In this document: piece after piece, positions 1-8,747 of the stretch
How positions within the stretch are numbered: position 1 is the first letter of the stretch
Layout of the letters: every line of letters starts with the position of its first letter
Assembly: GCA_964472315.1 (NCBI GenBank)
Contig: CAYYJS010000031.1
Span: 1-37,683 of the forward strand
Direction of reading: 5' to 3'
Length of the DNA stretch: 37,683 bases
Origin: CAYYJS01 sp964472315
Lineage (GTDB): Bacteria > Verrucomicrobiota > Kiritimatiellia > UBA8416
The notes under the pieces: model-generated
The model's input: the letters and a program-made list of their open reading frames with translations, nothing else
The model's database searches: none
What the model was told of the DNA's origin: nothing
Translations under genes and position numbers: made by a program

Positions 1-1
1 A

Positions 2-18
2 GCGGGCGGGACGCCCGC
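2..18. repeat. GC-rich hairpin at the window edge
   Basis: A perfect 7-bp inverted repeat (GCGGGCG at 2-8, CGCCCGC at 12-18) with a 3-base loop. It could be the end of a dispersed intergenic repeat or a terminator for a gene left of the window. There is no T-tract, and the left flank is not visible. Confidence 0.3.
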
Positions 19-116
19 GCTCCAGGGATGCACCGAATCGCAAATGCGCCCGCACAGCGCCACGCTGTACTCGCCGGCTTGCAATGGCGCGTTTGTTTTG
101 GCATTGTCTCGTCGCC

Positions 117-782
117 ATGAAAACCAAGAAAACCACTCTTAAAAAAGCGACGGTTGTCGCCCGGAAGACCGCACCGTCCGTCGCGGTCACGACCTCCCGA
201 ACGCCGGCGGCGAAGCGCCTGCCGACACCACCGGCCCCGACGCCCTCAGCCAAGCCGAAGCCCGTCAGCCGCAAGCCGCGGCCCTCGGCGCCGGCATCGG
301 CCGCCGCACCATCGCCCGTCCCGGCACCGGTCCCGCCGCCCGCCGCGCGTCTCGACGAACGCATCCTGCGCGAGCTAAGCGAGGTGCGCGTGCTCCTGGG
401 TCGGCTTGCCGCACCGGCGACATCGGCCGAACAATCGTTGGACGAAGGGGCGACCGCCTTGCGCCGCCTGCTGAGCGACCTGATGGACAAGCGCCTGGAG
501 GGCATCCTGAGCGGCGTGGTGGCGGTACGCGACGTGGTGCCGACCGGCACGGGCGTCGCGGTCGAGGAGCGGCTGGATCGTCTCATCGAGGAACTCGGCG
601 GAGTCGCGTTCATCGCGGCACGGGCGGAGTATTTCGATCCGCTGATTCATGCGGTCGGGGCCGAGCGCGGCGATCCGGCCCTGCCGGACGGGGTGATTGT
701 CGAAACAATCAAACCCGGAATCCGCACCGGACGCGGCACGATCCTGACGAGAGCCCTGGTGGCGATCAACCGGAGGACATGA
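117..782 (+). CDS. Divergent GrpE-like nucleotide exchange factor
   Basis: The protein has about 221 aa. Residues 1-77 are a Lys/Ala/Pro-rich low-complexity tail. Residues 78-125 can form a coiled coil. The C-terminus (FDPLIHAV, then DGVIVETIKPGIRTG and LTRALVAI) has the spacing of the GrpE beta-wing domain (FDP, then the DGTVVEVLQKGY-type strand and RPALV). GrpE releases ADP from Hsp70, and the next gene encodes an Hsp70, which supports the call. I chose the ATG at 117 (MKTKK) over an in-frame upstream start because the lysine-rich stretch begins there. No Shine-Dalgarno is visible before it. The stop lies one base before the hsp70 ATG, so the two are surely co-transcribed. Oddities are the long disordered N-terminus and a weak match in the dimerisation helix. 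It may be a client- or membrane-specific exchange factor rather than the housekeeping one. Confidence 0.65.
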   Translation: MKTKKTTLKKATVVARKTAPSVAVTTSRTPAAKRLPTPPAPTPSAKPKPVSRKPRPSAPASAAAPSPVPAPVPPPAARLDERILRELSEVRVLLGRLAAPATSAEQSLDEGATALRRLLSDLMDKRLEGILSGVVAVRDVVPTGTGVAVEERLDRLIEELGGVAFIAARAEYFDPLIHAVGAERGDPALPDGVIVETIKPGIRTGRGTILTRALVAINRRT

Positions 783-783
783 C

Positions 784-2370
784 ATGGCCCGCCTTGGCAT
801 CGACTACGGAACGACCCATACCGTCGCCGTAAGCAGCGATCGCGGCCGCTACCCCGTCGTACCGCATGTGGTCGAAACCGCCATCGGTCCCGTATCGAGC
901 GAGGTCTATCCCTCGCTGATCGTACAGGAAGAAGACTCGGGCCGGTTTCTATTCGGGTTCGATGCCGAACGCGCCTTGTACCGACCGGGCGGCTCCCGGC
1001 GGCTGCGGGTTATCCGCTCCCTCAAGCGCCTGCTAGGCCGCTATACCGAAGGCGCGCGGATCGCCGATGCGGACGCGCCGGCCGACGGCATCGACGCGAA
1101 GGCCGCGCTCACGGCCTTTGCCACGGGGTTGCACGGGTCCATCGCGCGCGCCGGATTATTTCGCGACGACGAACCGATGGAAGCGGTGCTGACGTGGCCG
1201 GCCAACGCGAACGGCGCGCAGCGCCATCTCACGCGCCGGTGTTTCCGTGAAGCCGGCTTCCGCATTCTCTCGACCCTCGGCGAACCCACCGCGGCGGCCA
1301 TCGAATTCGCCGACCGCATGGCGCGCGGACACCGCGCGGCGGCCCGCAAGCTCGATCTGTCGCTGGCCGTGTTCGACCTCGGCGGCGGCACGTTCGATAC
1401 CTCTCTGCTGCGGATCCAGGGGGCGGAGTTTACCGTGTTGGATACCGCGGGCGTGGATCGCCTCGGGGGCGATGACTTCGACGAGGCACTCGCCCGCCTG
1501 TTGGCCGAGCGCGCGGGGCTGCGCCTCGACTCGCTCGACCCCGTGCCGCGCGCGCTGCTGCGACGGCAGGCGCGACTGCAGAAGGAAAGCATCGGTTCGG
1601 GCGCCGTGCGCTCGCTGGTCTTCTCGCCCGCGGACATCGGGTTGCCCGGCGGCTTGCAGACGGTACCCGTGGAGGTCTTCCTGGCCGAGGTGCGACTCAT
1701 GTTGCAGCCGGCGCTGGATAAGCTCGCCGAGCTGCTCGATGGCCGGGCGGCGCGCGAGGCGGGCGTCGATGCCCATACGCTCGGCGCCATCTACCTCGTC
1801 GGCGGCTCGTCGCGGCTGCCGCTGGTCCGCGACATGGTGTCCGAGCGGTTCCCCGGCGTACGGGTGGTCATGTCGGACAAGCCGTTCACGTCGACGGCCA
1901 TGGGCGCGGCTATCCGGAGCAACGAATCGATGCGGCTGCATGACATCCTCTCGCGCACGTTCGGCGTCATCCGCCTGGCCGAAGGCGGCACCCGCGAGTA
2001 TTTCGCCCCGATCTTCCCGGCGGGCACCGCGCTGCCGCGCCACGGCGAACCGCCCATCGAGCAGGCGTTCGAGTATGCGCCGCACCACAACATCGGTCGC
2101 CTGCGCTACCTGGAATGCGTGTCGCTCGATGCGCGGGGATGGCCCACGGAGGGCATACGGTTCTGGAGCGACACGCTGTTTCCGTACGACCCGGCAATTC
2201 CCGCCGGCGCCGCGCTGGAGCCGTCGTACGTCATGCCGCGCCACGATCTGGGCGGCACCCGCGTCCGCGAGAGCTACACGTGCGACGAGGACGGCGTGAT
2301 CACGGCGCGCATCACGCGCGGCCATGACGGCCTCACCGCGGTATACGAGATCACCCGGGGTATCGCATGA
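784..2370 (+). CDS. Short Hsp70-family chaperone (DnaK/HscC-like)
   Basis: The protein has 528 aa. The nucleotide-binding domain is complete: phosphate-1 loop LGIDYGTTHT at the start, EPTAAAIEFA, phosphate-2 VFDLGGGTFD near residue 200, and adenosine motif YLVGGSSRLP near residue 340. The segment after about residue 390 looks like a beta-type substrate-binding domain, and there is no room for a full helical lid. The total is about 100 residues shorter than a typical DnaK (around 640 aa). GGAGGA at 772-777 is a good ribosome-binding site for the ATG at 784. It sits between a GrpE-like gene and a DUF432-like gene whose start overlaps its stop (ATGA at 2367-2370). No DnaJ is visible in the window. 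This is probably a specialised Hsp70 system and not the main DnaK. Confidence 0.9.
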   Translation: MARLGIDYGTTHTVAVSSDRGRYPVVPHVVETAIGPVSSEVYPSLIVQEEDSGRFLFGFDAERALYRPGGSRRLRVIRSLKRLLGRYTEGARIADADAPADGIDAKAALTAFATGLHGSIARAGLFRDDEPMEAVLTWPANANGAQRHLTRRCFREAGFRILSTLGEPTAAAIEFADRMARGHRAAARKLDLSLAVFDLGGGTFDTSLLRIQGAEFTVLDTAGVDRLGGDDFDEALARLLAERAGLRLDSLDPVPRALLRRQARLQKESIGSGAVRSLVFSPADIGLPGGLQTVPVEVFLAEVRLMLQPALDKLAELLDGRAAREAGVDAHTLGAIYLVGGSSRLPLVRDMVSERFPGVRVVMSDKPFTSTAMGAAIRSNESMRLHDILSRTFGVIRLAEGGTREYFAPIFPAGTALPRHGEPPIEQAFEYAPHHNIGRLRYLECVSLDARGWPTEGIRFWSDTLFPYDPAIPAGAALEPSYVMPRHDLGGTRVRESYTCDEDGVITARITRGHDGLTAVYEITRGIA

Positions 2371-3158
2371 CGGAGTCTCTGGCGGCGTTGTGGAAGCCGC
2401 GCCGGATCGAACAGGACGCCTGCCTGCACTGGCAAATCGGGCCGCTCGAGTTGTGGGTGACGTACGTCAACGACGAATGCAGAGTCGCGCACCGCTGGGG
2501 CGAGGACTCCGCCGCGAGCGTCGCGGACACACGGGAGAAGCCGGACACCCTCGCCTGGCAGCGGTTCGCCCTGCGGGCGCCGGCGCCAACCGTCATTCTG
2601 CGTCCGCGGATGCCGGACCGCTCGGTGATCGTACGTCCGGCAACGCCGCTGACCATCATGCCGGGGCAGGATGTCGTCTTCTTCGTCAGCATCCCGCCGT
2701 GGGTGCGGATCGAACTGGTCGATGGCGCGACACCGCCCGTGCCGCTGCTCGAAGTGCCCGTGGTGCGGTTGTCGAATTCCTGGTTCGGCAGCCCGGTAGA
2801 CGGCGAACTGTGCTATGCCCTCAAGACGCGCGCACGCCGCGGCATGGATGCGCAGGCGCGGCCGGATCGCACGGTGTGCCCGCTCCGCATCCGCAATGCC
2901 TCGCCGGCGCCGCTCGCGGTCGAACGGCTGGCGCTCAACGTCATGCACCTGGCCGTCTTCCAGGGCGAAACCCAGTTGTGGACCAACCTCGGCGAGCTGG
3001 TCCATCAGGGCGCGGACGCCCTCACCCGCGTCACCATCCGCCCCGGACCTCCGCCGTATGACAACGCCAGGGCGCAACTGGCCGATATGCGCATTCATCC
3101 CGAAAAGGGACTCATGGTGCGCGCGTTCCAATCCCTCCGCTCCCTCAACCCCTTTTAG
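2367..3158 (+). CDS. DUF432-like protein of unknown function
   Basis: The protein has 263 aa, with no signal peptide or membrane segment, and appears rich in beta strands. A central stretch (RLSNSWFGSPVDGELCYAL, around residues 134-152) followed by a basic segment, then CPLRIRNASPAPL and a hydrophobic strand ending MHLAVFQGETQLW, resembles the DUF432 family as I remember it. Members of that family often lie beside mechanosensitive channels. The start codon overlaps the hsp70 stop by 4 bases. The mscS gene begins 9 bases after this stop, so all four genes form one operon. The function is unknown. The neighbourhood suggests a partner or regulator of the MscS channel or of the chaperone. The family assignment comes from memory of motifs, so it is moderate. 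Confidence 0.7.
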   Translation: MTESLAALWKPRRIEQDACLHWQIGPLELWVTYVNDECRVAHRWGEDSAASVADTREKPDTLAWQRFALRAPAPTVILRPRMPDRSVIVRPATPLTIMPGQDVVFFVSIPPWVRIELVDGATPPVPLLEVPVVRLSNSWFGSPVDGELCYALKTRARRGMDAQARPDRTVCPLRIRNASPAPLAVERLALNVMHLAVFQGETQLWTNLGELVHQGADALTRVTIRPGPPPYDNARAQLADMRIHPEKGLMVRAFQSLRSLNPF

Positions 3159-3167
3159 GAGCCCGCC

Positions 3168-4019
3168 ATGCCCGCCCTGACCGACTGGCTTTTCGCGCAC
3201 ACCGGACTCCTCGTGCGCGCCGTGTTGCTGCTGGGCGTCGGTCTGCCGCTGATCCGGGTGGCGGGCCGGCTGGCGGACCGCGCGGTGTCGAAGCGGTTGA
3301 CGCCGCAATCGGGCATGCTGGCCGGCAAGGCCATCGTGTACGGGGGCGCCTCGCTGCTGACGCTGATGTTCCTTCACGAAATGGGGTTCCAGCTTACCGC
3401 GTTGTTCGGCGCCGCGGGCGTGGCCGGCGTAGCGGTCGGCTTCGCCGCGCAGACGAGCCTGTCGAACCTGATCAGCGGGCTCTTCCTGATCGCCGAGAAG
3501 CCGTTCGAGGTGGGTGACGTGATCGAGATCGACCGCACGACCGGCATCGTCCATTCCATCGACCTGCTCTCGCTCAAGCTGCGCACGTTCGACAACCGCT
3601 ACATCCGTATTCCGAACGAAACCCTGGTGAAGAGCCAGGTGACGAACGTTACGCGCTTCCCGATCCGCCGCCTCGATATCGAAATCGGCGTGGCCTACAA
3701 GGAAAACGTGGAACGGGTCATCCGGGCGCTCAACGACGTGGCCGACCGCAACCCCTTCTGCCTGGACGAGCCGGCCCCCTTGATCATCTTCAAGGGCTTC
3801 GGCGAGTCGGCGCTGCAGTTCCTCTTCGGCGTGTGGTTCGAGAAGAACGACATGTTGAATCTGCGCAACTCGATCATGCGCGAGATCAAGGAGCGCTTCG
3901 ACGCGGAAGGCATCGAGATCCCGTTCCCGCACCGGTCGTTGTATGCGGGCAGCGCGACGGCGCCCTTCCCGATCCGCATCGTCCACGAGGGTCAGGGGGA
4001 AACCCGGAACGACGCGTGA
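3168..4019 (+). CDS. MscS-family mechanosensitive channel
   Basis: The protein has 283 aa. Three hydrophobic segments lie at about residues 14-33, 52-72 and 76-110. The third is the Gly/Ala-rich pore helix (GAAGVAGVAVGFAAQTSLSN), followed by the MscS signature LISGLFLIAEKPFEVGDVIEI and the beta domain (IRIPNETLVKSQVTN). A cytoplasmic alpha/beta domain ends with the usual EIPFPHRSLY tail. It is near the size of E. coli MscS (286 aa). Such channels open under membrane tension to release osmolytes. AGGAG at 3157-3161 precedes the ATG. It is the last gene of the GrpE-like/Hsp70/DUF432-like operon, which suggests a joint role in osmotic or envelope stress. Confidence 0.93.
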   Translation: MPALTDWLFAHTGLLVRAVLLLGVGLPLIRVAGRLADRAVSKRLTPQSGMLAGKAIVYGGASLLTLMFLHEMGFQLTALFGAAGVAGVAVGFAAQTSLSNLISGLFLIAEKPFEVGDVIEIDRTTGIVHSIDLLSLKLRTFDNRYIRIPNETLVKSQVTNVTRFPIRRLDIEIGVAYKENVERVIRALNDVADRNPFCLDEPAPLIIFKGFGESALQFLFGVWFEKNDMLNLRNSIMREIKERFDAEGIEIPFPHRSLYAGSATAPFPIRIVHEGQGETRNDA

Positions 4020-4021
4020 CC

Positions 4022-4041
4022 GTGGCCGTGGCGGCGGCCAC
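4022..4041. terminator. Hairpin between convergent genes
   Basis: The 40-bp gap between mscS (+) and the outer-membrane factor gene (-) holds a 7-bp perfect inverted repeat (GTGGCCG at 4022-4028, CGGCCAC at 4035-4041) with a 6-base loop. Its position between converging genes fits a bidirectional terminator. There is no T-run on either side, so it would not be a classic intrinsic terminator. Confidence 0.35.
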
Positions 4042-4059
4042 ACGCCGCGCGCGCCGCGT

Positions 4060-5664
4060 TCACGGATGCGCCACCGCGTCGAGCCGGATGCCGCGGCGTT
4101 CGAGGAGGGCGCCCTCGGCGCGGTAGAGATTCACGATCGCGATGCGATAGTTGACGATCGCTTCGATCTCGGCGATCTGGCTGGCCAGCAGATCGCGCAG
4201 GGCCTGCGCGACGAGCAGCGCGGTGCTGGCGCCCACCTCGTGCCGTTCCCGTTCGGCCTGCCACGTGCGTTCCTGCAGGTCGCGCGTCACGGCGCCGGCA
4301 TCGATCTGCTGCCGGGCGCGATCGAGCTCGCCGAGGGCGAGCTGCACATCGAGCATGACCGCCTGCGACAGATTCTCCAGCGCCGCGGCGGCTTGGCGCG
4401 CCGTGGCGCGCGCGGCGAGGTCGCGGCCCTCGGACGCGCGGTTGCCAAGCGGGTGGACCAACCGGAAGCCGGCCGCCACCTCATACGTGTCGCCGCCCAA
4501 CGCGTCGAACGAATCCGCGAACGTGCCGCCAAACCCGGTCTTGCGCAGCTCGGTGAAGAAGTCGAGCCGCGGCAGCAGACCGTTACGCGTCACGACCACT
4601 TCAAGGCGGTCCTGTTCGAACCGCAGGCGCGCTTCGTTCAGGTCGGATCGCCGGCGCCGGGCCAGCTCGAGGCGCTCGTCGACATCGCCCACCGGCACGG
4701 GCTCGATGCCGGGCCCGGTGCTCGCGCGCACGTCGAGGTCGAGCCGCCCCGAGGGATCCGGGTTCGTCCACCGCAGGAGCAGCAGACGCCGCGTGCGCAA
4801 CTCGCCGCGGGCATCGATCAGGGCTTGCTCGCGCCGGGCGACTTCGGCCCGCGCGGCGGCGGCCTCGGTGCGGGCGAGCAGACCGACCTCGATCCGCTGT
4901 TCGACCTCGTCGCGCTGCCGCTTCGCAATCTCCAGCGAGCGCTCGAAGATGGCGATCTCCTCGCGGGCCAGCACATAGCGCCAATAGGCGATTTCCGTTT
5001 CGGCGAGCAGCGTCTCCACGAACGCCCGCAGTTCGTAGGCCGAGGCCGCGACGCCGAGATCGGCCTGACGAATCGCCGCGAGATTGACGGTCGGGCCGAA
5101 GCCCCGCAGCAGCGATTGCGTGAACGAGAGGCGGACCGCGGCTTCCTGCTGTTCGGGGGCGCGGTCGGAGGCGGTGCGTTCCTGCTCGACCGCGACCTCG
5201 ACCGCACCGCCGGTCGGCAGCCGCCGGCGTACGCCGGCCGTGGCCAGGTGCCCTTCGGCTTCGACGTCAAACTGTTCGCCCGTGGCACGCGCGGCTTCCC
5301 GGGCGGTCGCTTCGTTGACTTCGAACTCCGCGAACAGTTCAGGGTCGTAGTCGCCGCGCTCGATCCGGGCGAACGCGCCGGCCACCACCGGGCCGAACTG
5401 CCGCACGTGCAGATCGCGGTTATGGCGCAACGCCAGCAGGACGGCCTGCTCCAGCGACAACTCGACGACACCGTCGGTCGCCGGCGACGGCTCGACCGGC
5501 GGCGCGGCCGGCGCGGGACGGTAGACCGCCTCGCCAACGTCCGGCGCGCGCGACAGCAGCGCCTCGTCATCGTCCGGCAACGCCGTGTAATCGGTCGAGA
5601 CGCAGCCGGCCAGGAGCCCGCCGACCGCCAGTAAAACCATTCCCGTCGACTGGTATGGACTCAT
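4060..5664 (-). CDS. TolC-family outer membrane efflux lipoprotein
   Basis: The protein has 534 aa. The N-terminus MSPYQSTGMVLLAVGGLLAGC is a lipoprotein signal with a lipobox ending at Cys21. Two repeated OEP halves follow, with long amphipathic helices (for example LEQAVLLALRHNRDLHV near residues 74-90 and a second set after about residue 300). It would form the trimeric outer-membrane duct that carries substrate from the RND pump across the outer membrane. The ATG overlaps the stop of the RND gene by 4 bases (5661-5664), so it is the third gene of the efflux operon. The gene ends 40 bp from the convergent mscS gene. Confidence 0.92.
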   Translation of the reverse strand: MSPYQSTGMVLLAVGGLLAGCVSTDYTALPDDDEALLSRAPDVGEAVYRPAPAAPPVEPSPATDGVVELSLEQAVLLALRHNRDLHVRQFGPVVAGAFARIERGDYDPELFAEFEVNEATAREAARATGEQFDVEAEGHLATAGVRRRLPTGGAVEVAVEQERTASDRAPEQQEAAVRLSFTQSLLRGFGPTVNLAAIRQADLGVAASAYELRAFVETLLAETEIAYWRYVLAREEIAIFERSLEIAKRQRDEVEQRIEVGLLARTEAAAARAEVARREQALIDARGELRTRRLLLLRWTNPDPSGRLDLDVRASTGPGIEPVPVGDVDERLELARRRRSDLNEARLRFEQDRLEVVVTRNGLLPRLDFFTELRKTGFGGTFADSFDALGGDTYEVAAGFRLVHPLGNRASEGRDLAARATARQAAAALENLSQAVMLDVQLALGELDRARQQIDAGAVTRDLQERTWQAERERHEVGASTALLVAQALRDLLASQIAEIEAIVNYRIAIVNLYRAEGALLERRGIRLDAVAHP

Positions 5665-8600
5665 GCGCGGGCATCCCTTCTCCGATGAAACAGGATATAC
5701 ACGGCGGGGATCAGCGCCAGCGTGATCAGCGTCGACCCCGTCAATCCACCCACGACGGCGCGCGCCAGCGGGGCCTGCGCGTCCGCGCCCTCGCCAATGC
5801 CGAGCGCCAACGGCAGAAGCGCCAGGATGGTCGTCAGCGAGGTCATCAGGATCGGACGCAGCCGGCGGCGCCCGGCTTCGGCGACGGCCTCCCGCACGCC
5901 CATGCCGCCCCGTTTCAACTGGCCCGCCTGGTCGACCAGCAGGATCGCGTTGTTCACGACGATGCCGCCGAGCATGATGCAGCCGATGTACGACTGCAGG
6001 TTCAGCGTCGTGTGCGTCAGGAAGAGCGTGACCAGGACACCGACCGTCGCCACGGGCACCGAACTCATCACCACGAGGGGATCGATCAGCGATTCGTATT
6101 GGCAGGCGAGGACCATGTAGACGAACACGAGGGCGAGGATGAGCGAGATCATCAGCTCGTGGAACGACCGTTGCTGTTCCTCGTAGCTGCCGGCGACAAT
6201 CAGGTCGTAACCGACGGGACGCGGGATGCGGCCGAGACGTGCGCCGACATCGACGGCGACCGATCCGAGGTCGCGGCCCTCGACGTTCGCCTGCACGGTG
6301 ACCAGGCGCTGCTGGTCCTTGCGATCGATGACGGTCGGCCCGCGCCCCGAAGTCGTGGCGACGAGGTTGCGCAACGCCACGGCATCGCCCGAGGCTGTCG
6401 TCAGCGTGAGATCGAGAATCTCGTCGAGCGAGAGCTGTTCGGCGTTCTTCAGTTTCACGAGAATGCGGTACGCATTGCCCTCGTGACGGAACTCGCCGGC
6501 CCGCGACCCGGCCATGGCGGTCTCGAGAACCCGCGTGACGTCGCGCACCGTCAGCCCGAGATCGGCCACTTTATCGCGATCCACATGGAACTTTTCCTCC
6601 GGCGTGCCCGACTGACGGCTCAGCTCGACATCCGTGATGCCGGCCACGTCGGCGATCGACGCCTCGACCTGACGGGCCAGGCGATCCAGCGTATCGAGAT
6701 CGAACCCGCGCACTTCGATGGTGAGTCCTTCCTGCCCGCCGAGGAGCCGATCGAGCAGGAACTGCCCCTGCGGCGCGCGGGTGCGGACCTTCATGCCGAC
6801 CACATGCCCGGTCAGCCGGCGCCGCAGGTCATCGGCGATCTCGACATTCGAGCGCGCCCGCCGCGCGGCGGGCGAAAGGGACAACCGGATCTCGCCCTGC
6901 GCCGACTGGCCGGCGCGCCAGCCCGCGCCGCCGGCGGTGGCGACGCGGGAGACGATCTCCGGCACAGCCGCGACGACCAGCTCTTCCATCAGCAGCGTCT
7001 GCCGGTCGACCAGCGCGAGGCGCGTGCCGACTTCCATTTCGCCGTTCACGCGCACTTCGCCCTCGTCGCTGGGCGGCAGGAACTCGGTGCCGATCAGCGG
7101 CAACAGCAGCAGGCTCGCGCCCAACAAGACGAGCGCGACAAGCACCGTGGTCCAGGGACGATGCAGCACATGCGCCAGCAGCGCGCGGTAGGCGCCGTCG
7201 AGACCGCGGAACATCGCGTCCGAGCCCCGCGACAGCCACTCGACCCACGCCACGTGTCGGCGGCGCCGTTCGCCCGGGGCTTCCAGCAGACGCGACGCCA
7301 GCATCGGCACGAGGCTCAACGCGACCAGCAACGCGCAGACCAGCGCGAACATGACGACGTAGGCCAATTCCTGGAACAGCACACCCGACACGCCGCGCAC
7401 GAAGATCATCGGCAGGAATACGACCAGCGTGGTGAGCGTGCTGCTCGTGACGGCCATGCCCACCTCGTGCGTGCCTTCGACGGAGGCAACGAGGGGGGTC
7501 TCGCGATTCTCGTCGCGGCGGCGGAAAATGTTCTCGAGCACGACGATGGAGTTGTCCACGAGCATGCCGACGCCCAGCGCCAGTCCGCCGAGCGTCATGA
7601 GGTTCAGCGTGAGCCCGGCGAAGTACACCAGCGCGAAGGTGGCAACGATCGAAATCGGAATCGCCAGCGAGATGACCACGGTGCTGCGGACGTTGCGGAG
7701 GAAGAAGAGCAGCACCAGGATCGCGAGCCCGCCGCCGTAGAGCACGGAATTGGCGACGTTGGCGATGGAGCGTTCGATGAAGTTGCCCTGATCGATCACG
7801 GGGACGATCCGGATCTGGCGCATCGACGTGTTGATGGCGTCGATCTCGTCCAGCACGCCGCGGGCCACTTCCACGGTATTCGCGTTGGCCTGTTTGCGAA
7901 TCGCCACGCGAATGCCGCGCACGCCGTCGACGCGGACTTTGCGGGAGAGCTTTTCGTAGGTGTCGACCACATCGGCGATCTGCCCCAGGGTGACGGCGGC
8001 GCCCTCGCGTTGCACGATCACGGTGTTGCGGATCTGGTCGAGGTTGGTGAATTCGGCGGGGGCGCGCAGCGCAATCTCGTAACGGCCCTGCTCGATCTTG
8101 CCCGCGGGCAGATCCAGATTCGCGTCGCGCACGGCTTCCAGCACGCGATCCAGCGGCAGACCCAGCGCTTTGACACGGTCCGGGTAGAGCTCGATGCGCA
8201 CCTCCCGGTTGAAGCCGCCCATCAGATCGACCTGCGCCACGCCGGGGATGCGCGAGAACCGGTAACGCACCTGGTTCTCGATCAGCTCCGTGAGTTCGAT
8301 GGGGTCCATGGCGCTCGAAATACCCAGGATCACGACCGGGAAGCTGGCGATGTCGAACTTGCTGACGCGGGGGCGGACGACGTCTTCCGGCAGTTCGTCG
8401 ATTTCGTTCTCCACGGTCGCCTGGACATCGATGGCCGCGGAGTCGATGTCGGTGCCCCACCCGAAAGTCACGCGCACGCGGCTGCGACCCTCGGAGGATT
8501 CGGAATTGATTTCCTCCACGCCGGGCACGGTGGCGACGATCTCCTCGATGGTCTGCGTGATGAGCCGCTCCATGACCTCCGGACTGGCGCCTTCGTATTC

Positions 8601-8747
8601 GGTATGAACCGTGATGGTCGGCAGCTCGATCTCCGGCAGCAGGTCGATGCGCAACCGGCTCAGGGCGACCGAACCGAGGATCACGACGAGGAGCGTGACC
8701 ATGATCGTGAAGATCGGCCGCTTGACGCTGAAGCTGGCGAGGCTCAT
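5661..8747 (-). CDS. RND efflux pump, HAE1 (AcrB/MexB-like) family
   Basis: The protein has 1028 aa, the standard size. It opens with the RND signature MSLASFSVKRPIFTIMV. The first periplasmic loop follows. The TM4 motif GGLALGVGMLVDNSIVVLEN is present near residue 400, and the second half repeats the fold, ending with LGGIVVNNAILLVDQAGQL and GLTGSTLITLALIPAVYIL. It is a proton-driven trimeric inner-membrane transporter that exports drugs, detergents or other amphipathic compounds. I set the start at 8747 and not at the longer upstream reading because MSLASFSVKRP is the family N-terminus and its ATG overlaps the adaptor stop by 4 bases. The substrate cannot be told from sequence alone. Confidence 0.95.
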   Translation of the reverse strand: MSLASFSVKRPIFTIMVTLLVVILGSVALSRLRIDLLPEIELPTITVHTEYEGASPEVMERLITQTIEEIVATVPGVEEINSESSEGRSRVRVTFGWGTDIDSAAIDVQATVENEIDELPEDVVRPRVSKFDIASFPVVILGISSAMDPIELTELIENQVRYRFSRIPGVAQVDLMGGFNREVRIELYPDRVKALGLPLDRVLEAVRDANLDLPAGKIEQGRYEIALRAPAEFTNLDQIRNTVIVQREGAAVTLGQIADVVDTYEKLSRKVRVDGVRGIRVAIRKQANANTVEVARGVLDEIDAINTSMRQIRIVPVIDQGNFIERSIANVANSVLYGGGLAILVLLFFLRNVRSTVVISLAIPISIVATFALVYFAGLTLNLMTLGGLALGVGMLVDNSIVVLENIFRRRDENRETPLVASVEGTHEVGMAVTSSTLTTLVVFLPMIFVRGVSGVLFQELAYVVMFALVCALLVALSLVPMLASRLLEAPGERRRRHVAWVEWLSRGSDAMFRGLDGAYRALLAHVLHRPWTTVLVALVLLGASLLLLPLIGTEFLPPSDEGEVRVNGEMEVGTRLALVDRQTLLMEELVVAAVPEIVSRVATAGGAGWRAGQSAQGEIRLSLSPAARRARSNVEIADDLRRRLTGHVVGMKVRTRAPQGQFLLDRLLGGQEGLTIEVRGFDLDTLDRLARQVEASIADVAGITDVELSRQSGTPEEKFHVDRDKVADLGLTVRDVTRVLETAMAGSRAGEFRHEGNAYRILVKLKNAEQLSLDEILDLTLTTASGDAVALRNLVATTSGRGPTVIDRKDQQRLVTVQANVEGRDLGSVAVDVGARLGRIPRPVGYDLIVAGSYEEQQRSFHELMISLILALVFVYMVLACQYESLIDPLVVMSSVPVATVGVLVTLFLTHTTLNLQSYIGCIMLGGIVVNNAILLVDQAGQLKRGGMGVREAVAEAGRRRLRPILMTSLTTILALLPLALGIGEGADAQAPLARAVVGGLTGSTLITLALIPAVYILFHRRRDARA

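Noticed and set aside
3943..5634. A plus-strand frame of over 500 codons
   Set aside because: It is the antisense shadow of the TolC-type lipoprotein gene, which has a signal peptide and family motifs.
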